From contig CABSXY010000070.1 of NCBI GenBank assembly GCA_902481695.1, forward strand, positions 1-8,728: DNA of 8,728 nt. Direction: 5' to 3'. The position numbers and the translations under genes were made by a program. Shown here piece after piece: positions 5,049-8,728 of the stretch. The notes under the pieces were generated by a model. It made no database searches, was not told the DNA's origin, and saw only the letters and a list, made by a program, of their open reading frames with translations. The first letter of the stretch is position 1, and the number at the start of each line of letters is the position of its first letter. The stretch is from an uncultured Haemophilus sp. Lineage in GTDB: Bacteria > Pseudomonadota > Gammaproteobacteria > Enterobacterales > Pasteurellaceae.

Positions 5049-5432
5049 ATGATCAAAGGTATTCAAATTACTCAAGCAGCAAATGACAATCTTTTAAACT
5101 CATTCTGGTTATTAGACAGCGAAAAAAATGAAGCTCGTTGTTTATGTGCAAAAGCTGAATTCGCAGAAGACCAAGTAGTAGCAGTGAGCGAATTAGGCCA
5201 AATCGAATACCGTGAATTACCGGTAAACGTAGCACCAACTGTTAAAGTTGAAGGTGGTCAACACTTAAACGTAAACGTATTACGTCGTGAAACGTTAGAA
5301 GATGCAGTAAACAACCCGGATAAATACCCTCAATTAACTATCCGTGTTTCTGGTTACGCAGTACGTTTCAACTCTTTAACGCCAGAACAACAACGCGACG
5401 TTATTACTCGTACTTTCACTGAAAGCCTATAA
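5049..5432 (+). CDS. grcA: Autonomous glycyl radical cofactor GrcA
   Basis: GrcA is a 127-residue spare glycyl-radical domain that binds pyruvate formate-lyase whose own radical loop was cleaved by oxygen and restores its activity. PFL activase installs the radical on glycine 102 of RVSGYAVRF (residues 99-107), which is intact. The length equals that of E. coli YfiD, and the second half (GGQHLNVNVLRRETLEDA through LTPEQQRDVI) is nearly identical as recalled. AGGAGG at 5037-5042, six bases before the ATG, is the strongest Shine-Dalgarno in the window, and the codons are strongly biased (TTA, GTA, CGT), which suits high expression. It is monocistronic: its own promoter region with FNR and ArcA-like sites lies upstream and a strong terminator follows. 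Confidence 0.98.
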   Translation: MIKGIQITQAANDNLLNSFWLLDSEKNEARCLCAKAEFAEDQVVAVSELGQIEYRELPVNVAPTVKVEGGQHLNVNVLRRETLEDAVNNPDKYPQLTIRVSGYAVRFNSLTPEQQRDVITRTFTESL

Positions 5433-5453
5433 TTTCAGCTTGAATGAAAAAAG

Positions 5454-5483
5454 AAACCCCGAAGTAATTCGGGGTTTTGTTTT
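5454..5483 (+). terminator. Intrinsic terminator of grcA
   Basis: A perfect 10-bp stem (AAACCCCGAA at 5454-5463, TTCGGGGTTT at 5468-5477) has a GTAA tetraloop and is followed by T-rich sequence (TGTTTT). It starts 22 nt after the grcA stop. An A-rich run on the left side means it could also act on the minus strand. Confidence 0.93.
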
Positions 5484-5505
5484 ATCTAAAAGGTTTGAAA
5501 ATTTG

Positions 5506-5514
5506 ACCGCACTT
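5506..5514 (-). repeat. DNA uptake signal sequence between grcA and lepA
   Basis: ACCGCACTT, the reverse complement of AAGTGCGGT, with the AT-rich extension (AAAATTTG) on its left as expected for this orientation. It lies just past the grcA terminator but is not part of the hairpin. Confidence 0.9.
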
Positions 5515-5528
5515 TTCCCTTTCATCCC

Positions 5529-5557
5529 TAGCGATTTCCGCGCTTTTCAGGTACAAT
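5529..5557 (+). promoter_or_regulatory. Probable lepA promoter
   Basis: TACAAT at 5552-5557 matches five of six -10 bases. With a 17-bp spacer the -35 position reads TAGCGA, only three of six. A new promoter is needed here because the grcA terminator lies upstream. The predicted start near 5564 lies about 10 nt before the first in-frame ATG (5574) and 37 nt before the preferred ATG (5601). Confidence 0.5.
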
Positions 5558-5600
5558 CCGCCAGTTAAATTTAATGATTTTTGAGAAAACTAATCTATTT

Positions 5601-7397
5601 ATGAAGAATATTCGCAACTTTTCTATTATTGCCCATATTGACCACGGTAAATCGACCCTTTCTGACCGATTAATTCAGACCTGTGGGGGCCTTTCAGATC
5701 GTGAAATGGAAGCGCAAGTGTTGGATTCCATGGATCTTGAGCGTGAGCGCGGTATTACCATTAAAGCACAAAGTGTAACGTTAAATTATCAAGCGAAAGA
5801 TGGTGAAACTTACCAATTAAACTTTATCGATACACCAGGACACGTGGACTTCTCTTATGAAGTATCGCGTTCTCTTGCGGCTTGTGAAGGGGCATTGTTA
5901 GTTGTGGATGCGGGACAAGGCGTAGAAGCTCAAACCTTAGCAAACTGCTATACCGCCATTGAAATGGATTTAGAAGTCGTACCGATTTTGAATAAAATCG
6001 ACTTACCGGCCGCAGATCCTGAACGTGTTGCAGAAGAAATTGAAGACATCGTGGGTATTGATGCGATGGAAGCGGTACGTTGTTCAGCTAAAACCGGAGT
6101 GGGTATCGAAGATGTATTAGAAGAAATTGTTGCGAAAATTCCCGCGCCAGAAGGTGATCCTGATGCACCGTTACAAGCCTTGATTATTGACTCTTGGTTC
6201 GATAACTATTTAGGCGTGGTGTCATTAGTTCGTATTAAAAATGGCGTATTGCGTAAAGGCGATAAAATCAAAGTAATGTCCACTGGGCAAGCTTACAACG
6301 TCGATCGTCTAGGTATTTTCACGCCAAAACAACTGGATACGACTGTATTAAATACCGGCGAAGTAGGTTGGGTTGTTTGTGCGATTAAAGATATTTTAGG
6401 GGCACCAGTAGGGGATACCTTAACCCATCAGCACAATCCAGCAAGCCATGTATTGCCAGGCTTTAAGAAAGTAAAACCGCAGGTTTATGCTGGTTTATTC
6501 CCTGTTAGCTCTGACGATTATGAAGCTTTCCGTGATGCGTTGGGTAAATTAAGCCTAAATGATGCATCACTTTTCTATGAACCAGAAAACTCGACGGCTT
6601 TAGGTTTTGGTTTCCGTTGTGGTTTCTTGGGGCTTTTACATATGGAGATCATTCAAGAGCGTTTAGAACGTGAATACGATCTTGATTTGATTACTACAGC
6701 ACCAACTGTAATTTATGAAGTCGAAATGACCAATGGTGAAGTCGTTTATGTTGATAGCCCATCGAAACTGCCACCGTTAAATAATATTGCGGAAATTCGT
6801 GAGCCAATTGCAGAGTGTAATATGCTCGTGCCACAAGAATTCTTAGGAAATGTCATCACCCTTTGTGTGGAAAAACGTGGCGTACAAACCAATATGGTGT
6901 ATCACGGTAACCAAATTGCGTTAACTTACGAAATCCCAATGGGCGAAGTGGTATTGGATTTCTTCGATCGCTTGAAATCAACTTCTCGCGGTTATGCCTC
7001 TTTGGATTATGGTTTCAAACGTTTCCAAGCGGCGGACATGGTGCGCGTGGATATTATGATCAACGGTGATCGTGTTGATGCGTTAGCGTTAATTGTTCAT
7101 AAAGATAATGCCCCTTATCGTGGTCGTGAATTGGTTGAAAAAATGCGTGAGCTGATTCCACGTCAACAATTTGATATCGCGATCCAAGCAGCGATTGGTA
7201 ACCACATTATTGCGCGTTCAACCGTAAAACAATTGCGTAAAAACGTATTAGCAAAATGTTATGGTGGTGACGTGAGCCGTAAGAAAAAACTCTTACAGAA
7301 ACAGAAAGAAGGTAAAAAACGAATGAAATCTTTAGGTAACGTGGAAGTGCCGCAAGAAGCGTTTTTAGCGATCTTACATGTAGGTAAAGATAAATAG
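5601..7397 (+). CDS. lepA: Elongation factor 4 (LepA) GTPase
   Basis: LepA is a ribosome-binding translational GTPase related to EF-G, linked to back-translocation, recovery of stalled ribosomes and 30S assembly. From the chosen start it has 598 residues (E. coli 599). GTPase motifs are AHIDHGKST (11-19), RGITIK (50-55), DTPGH (77-81), NKID (131-134) and SAK (162-164). EF-G-like domains II, III and V follow, then the LepA-only C-terminal domain with the basic stretch SRKKKLLQKQKEGKKRMK. ATG 5601 is preferred because MKNIRNFSII matches E. coli LepA exactly. ATG 5574 would add MIFEKTNLF and sits almost at the predicted transcript end. Neither has a good ribosome site (only GAGA 14 nt before 5601). 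It is first in the lepA-lepB-rnc set. Confidence 0.97.
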   Translation: MKNIRNFSIIAHIDHGKSTLSDRLIQTCGGLSDREMEAQVLDSMDLERERGITIKAQSVTLNYQAKDGETYQLNFIDTPGHVDFSYEVSRSLAACEGALLVVDAGQGVEAQTLANCYTAIEMDLEVVPILNKIDLPAADPERVAEEIEDIVGIDAMEAVRCSAKTGVGIEDVLEEIVAKIPAPEGDPDAPLQALIIDSWFDNYLGVVSLVRIKNGVLRKGDKIKVMSTGQAYNVDRLGIFTPKQLDTTVLNTGEVGWVVCAIKDILGAPVGDTLTHQHNPASHVLPGFKKVKPQVYAGLFPVSSDDYEAFRDALGKLSLNDASLFYEPENSTALGFGFRCGFLGLLHMEIIQERLEREYDLDLITTAPTVIYEVEMTNGEVVYVDSPSKLPPLNNIAEIREPIAECNMLVPQEFLGNVITLCVEKRGVQTNMVYHGNQIALTYEIPMGEVVLDFFDRLKSTSRGYASLDYGFKRFQAADMVRVDIMINGDRVDALALIVHKDNAPYRGRELVEKMRELIPRQQFDIAIQAAIGNHIIARSTVKQLRKNVLAKCYGGDVSRKKKLLQKQKEGKKRMKSLGNVEVPQEAFLAILHVGKDK

Positions 7398-7409
7398 GAA
7401 AGTAGATCA

Positions 7410-8459
7410 ATGTCGAATGTATTTTTTATTTTGTTGTTAGCTGTGGGCTTTGCTGGTTGGAAAGCGTTAGATTATTTCCAGCTGCCTAACACATTCAGTA
7501 TTTTATTGCTGATTTTGACCGCACTTTCCGGCATTTTATGGTGTTATCACCGCTTTGCGGTGATGCCGAGACGCCGTCGTCAAATCGCACGCGCAGAACA
7601 ACGTTCAGGCAAAGCGTTAACGGATGAAGAAAAAGCGAAAATTGAGCCAATTTCAGAAGGTTCAGAATTTATTTCTTCGCTTTTCCCTGTGTTATCCGTG
7701 GTATTCCTTGTACGTTCATTTATTTTTGAACCGTTTCAAATTCCATCAGGATCAATGCAAGCCACATTATATGTAGGGGATTTTATTGTCGTGAATAAAT
7801 ATACTTATGGCATCAAAGATCCGATTTTCCAAAATACGATTATTGAAGGCAATAAGCCTGAACGTGGAGATGTGATCGTGTTTAAAGCACCGGAGCAAGC
7901 GTTGCTTCATACGAGTTTAGGGGCAACCCGAGCAGCTTATGCGGAAAATCTTGCGTTAACATCTAAAGACAATATGTCTGGAGCAGATTATATTAAACGT
8001 ATTGTAGGGAAAGGTGGTGACCGTATTATCCTTGATGTTGAAAAAAGTGCTTTAACGATTATTCATGGCAAAGATGGCAAACCTTGTGAAATAGACTGCC
8101 AAGCTAAAGTATTTGAATATAAACAAGAACCTACAAATCCAGCATTCCCAACGCAAGTGGAATATTTGGAAATTGGTGACGTGACACACACGATTTTAGT
8201 GGAGCCAATGCGCCGTTATTCGGGGATTGAGTTCTATCCACAAGAAGGTTTACCTGCTGCAGAATGGATTGTGCCTGAGGGGCAATATTTTGTGATGGGC
8301 GATAACCGTGATCATAGTGATGACAGCCGTTTTTGGGGATTTGTACCGGAAAAAAATATTGTGGGTAAAGCCACTTATATTTGGATGAGTTTAGAAAAAG
8401 AACCAAATGAGTGGCCAACAGGCTTCCGTTTTGACCGTTTCTTTACGAAAATTAATTAA
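7410..8459 (+). CDS. lepB: Signal peptidase I (LepB)
   Basis: LepB cleaves N-terminal signal peptides from proteins exported by Sec or Tat, working at the outer face of the inner membrane through a Ser/Lys dyad. The nucleophile is S115 in PSGSM and the general base is K196 in DYIKRIVG. Box E is GDNRDHSDDSR (297-307), with His302 where E. coli has Asn. Three hydrophobic segments are visible (about 3-20, 29-48 and 89-106), one more than the two of E. coli LepB. At 349 residues it is 25 longer than E. coli (324) but, as I recall, equal to H. influenzae LepB. An insertion of about 27 residues (LLHTSLGATRAAYAENL and following) precedes the catalytic lysine. AGGAAAG at 7396-7402 overlaps the lepA stop, 7 nt from the ATG. 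Confidence 0.97.
   Translation: MSNVFFILLLAVGFAGWKALDYFQLPNTFSILLLILTALSGILWCYHRFAVMPRRRRQIARAEQRSGKALTDEEKAKIEPISEGSEFISSLFPVLSVVFLVRSFIFEPFQIPSGSMQATLYVGDFIVVNKYTYGIKDPIFQNTIIEGNKPERGDVIVFKAPEQALLHTSLGATRAAYAENLALTSKDNMSGADYIKRIVGKGGDRIILDVEKSALTIIHGKDGKPCEIDCQAKVFEYKQEPTNPAFPTQVEYLEIGDVTHTILVEPMRRYSGIEFYPQEGLPAAEWIVPEGQYFVMGDNRDHSDDSRFWGFVPEKNIVGKATYIWMSLEKEPNEWPTGFRFDRFFTKIN
7518..7526 (-). repeat. DNA uptake signal sequence inside lepB
   Basis: ACCGCACTT, a perfect reverse-strand uptake core, with AT-rich sequence to its left. It encodes part of LTALS in the second hydrophobic segment, where sequence tolerance is high. Confidence 0.9.
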
Positions 8460-8460
8460 T

Positions 8461-8728
8461 ATGAATCATTTAGATCGATTAGAACGAAAAATTGGTTATC
8501 AATTTTCCGATCTAAAAAATTTAAAATTGGCACTGACACACCGCAGTGCCTCCACTCAACATAATGAACGTCTCGAATTTCTAGGTGATTCGATTCTCAA
8601 TTATGTCATTGCTGATGCGCTTTATCATCAATTCCCTCGTTGTAATGAAGGTGAACTTAGCAGAATGCGTGCTACATTAGTTCGTGAGCCGACCTTGGCG
8701 ATAATTGCCCGCAATTTTGAGCTTGGGG
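8461..8728 (+). CDS. rnc: Ribonuclease III (5' part, cut by window end)
   Basis: RNase III cuts double-stranded RNA and processes rRNA precursors and many mRNAs. The 89 complete codons present cover most of the N-terminal catalytic domain: the signature NERLEFLGDS at residues 35-44 holds E36, E39 and D43, matching the metal-binding E38, E41 and D45 of E. coli. ELSRMRATLVR (65-75) is also typical. The second catalytic glutamate and the dsRNA-binding domain lie beyond the window. The ATG follows the lepB stop by one base and has no Shine-Dalgarno (upstream AAAATTAATTAAT), so translation probably depends on coupling to lepB. A long hairpin covers codons 3-19. The lepA-lepB-rnc order is the same as in E. 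coli. Confidence 0.96.
   Translation, partial: MNHLDRLERKIGYQFSDLKNLKLALTHRSASTQHNERLEFLGDSILNYVIADALYHQFPRCNEGELSRMRATLVREPTLAIIARNFELG
8469..8516 (+). promoter_or_regulatory. Two-tier RNA hairpin at the start of rnc
   Basis: The outer arms TTTAGATCG (8469-8477) and CGATCTAAA (8508-8516) pair perfectly over 9 bp. Inside, AAAATTG (8488-8494) pairs with CAATTTT (8500-8506) around a GTTAT loop, and G8486 can pair with C8507 past a bulged A. The structure starts 8 nt into the coding sequence. A role in translation control or as an RNase III self-cleavage site is inferred. Confidence 0.45.

Noticed and set aside
8234..8242. DnaA box-like CTATCCACA
   Set aside because: A lone one-mismatch match in conserved lepB coding sequence, expected by chance.

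Overview
The window looks like chromosomal DNA from a Pasteurellaceae gammaproteobacterium of the Haemophilus influenzae/parainfluenzae, Aggregatibacter or Pasteurella branch. Six perfect copies of the 9-bp Hin-type DNA uptake signal AAGTGCGGT (three of four in one strand sense lying in or beside genes) point to a naturally competent member. Protein sequences, AT-rich codon choice and gene order (rppH-TSUP-lgt-thyA-tadA; ung/grcA; lepA-lepB-rnc) agree. The species cannot be fixed from the sequence alone.

Layout. Bases 1-51 hold the last 16 codons of an unidentified gene. Bases 52-534 form a long AT-rich gap with an unusual cluster of DnaA boxes, just upstream of rppH. Five genes follow in one tight plus-strand cluster: rppH (mRNA 5' pyrophosphohydrolase), a TSUP/TauE-SafE membrane transporter, lgt (lipoprotein modification), thyA (dTMP synthesis) and tadA (tRNA adenosine deaminase). 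Joins are a 1-nt overlap or gaps of 8-9 nt. tadA converges on ung (minus strand, uracil-DNA glycosylase) and their stop codons overlap. A 263-bp divergent control region separates ung from grcA (spare glycyl-radical domain for pyruvate formate-lyase). It carries a near-perfect FNR box and an ArcA-type direct repeat facing grcA, and a perfect 19-bp palindrome over the -35 region of ung. grcA ends in a strong intrinsic terminator. A new promoter then drives lepA (EF4 GTPase), lepB (signal peptidase I) and rnc (RNase III, cut by the window end).

How the genes relate. Most are housekeeping genes of nucleic-acid maintenance (RppH, ThyA, TadA, Ung, RNase III) or envelope protein export and modification (Lgt, LepB). 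ThyA and Ung both limit uracil in DNA. RppH and RNase III both act in mRNA turnover. GrcA is an anaerobic or acid-stress protein, and its control region fits that.

No new gene-encoded system (defence, toxin, mobile element, CRISPR) is visible. The most interesting signals are non-coding: (i) the DnaA-box cluster upstream of rppH, positioned like the DnaA-reactivating locus DARS2 next to rppH in E. coli; (ii) a two-tier hairpin in the first codons of rnc, which has no Shine-Dalgarno sequence; (iii) the ung palindrome; (iv) the apparent tadA start codon lying inside an uptake signal; (v) an ung terminator embedded in the tadA coding sequence.
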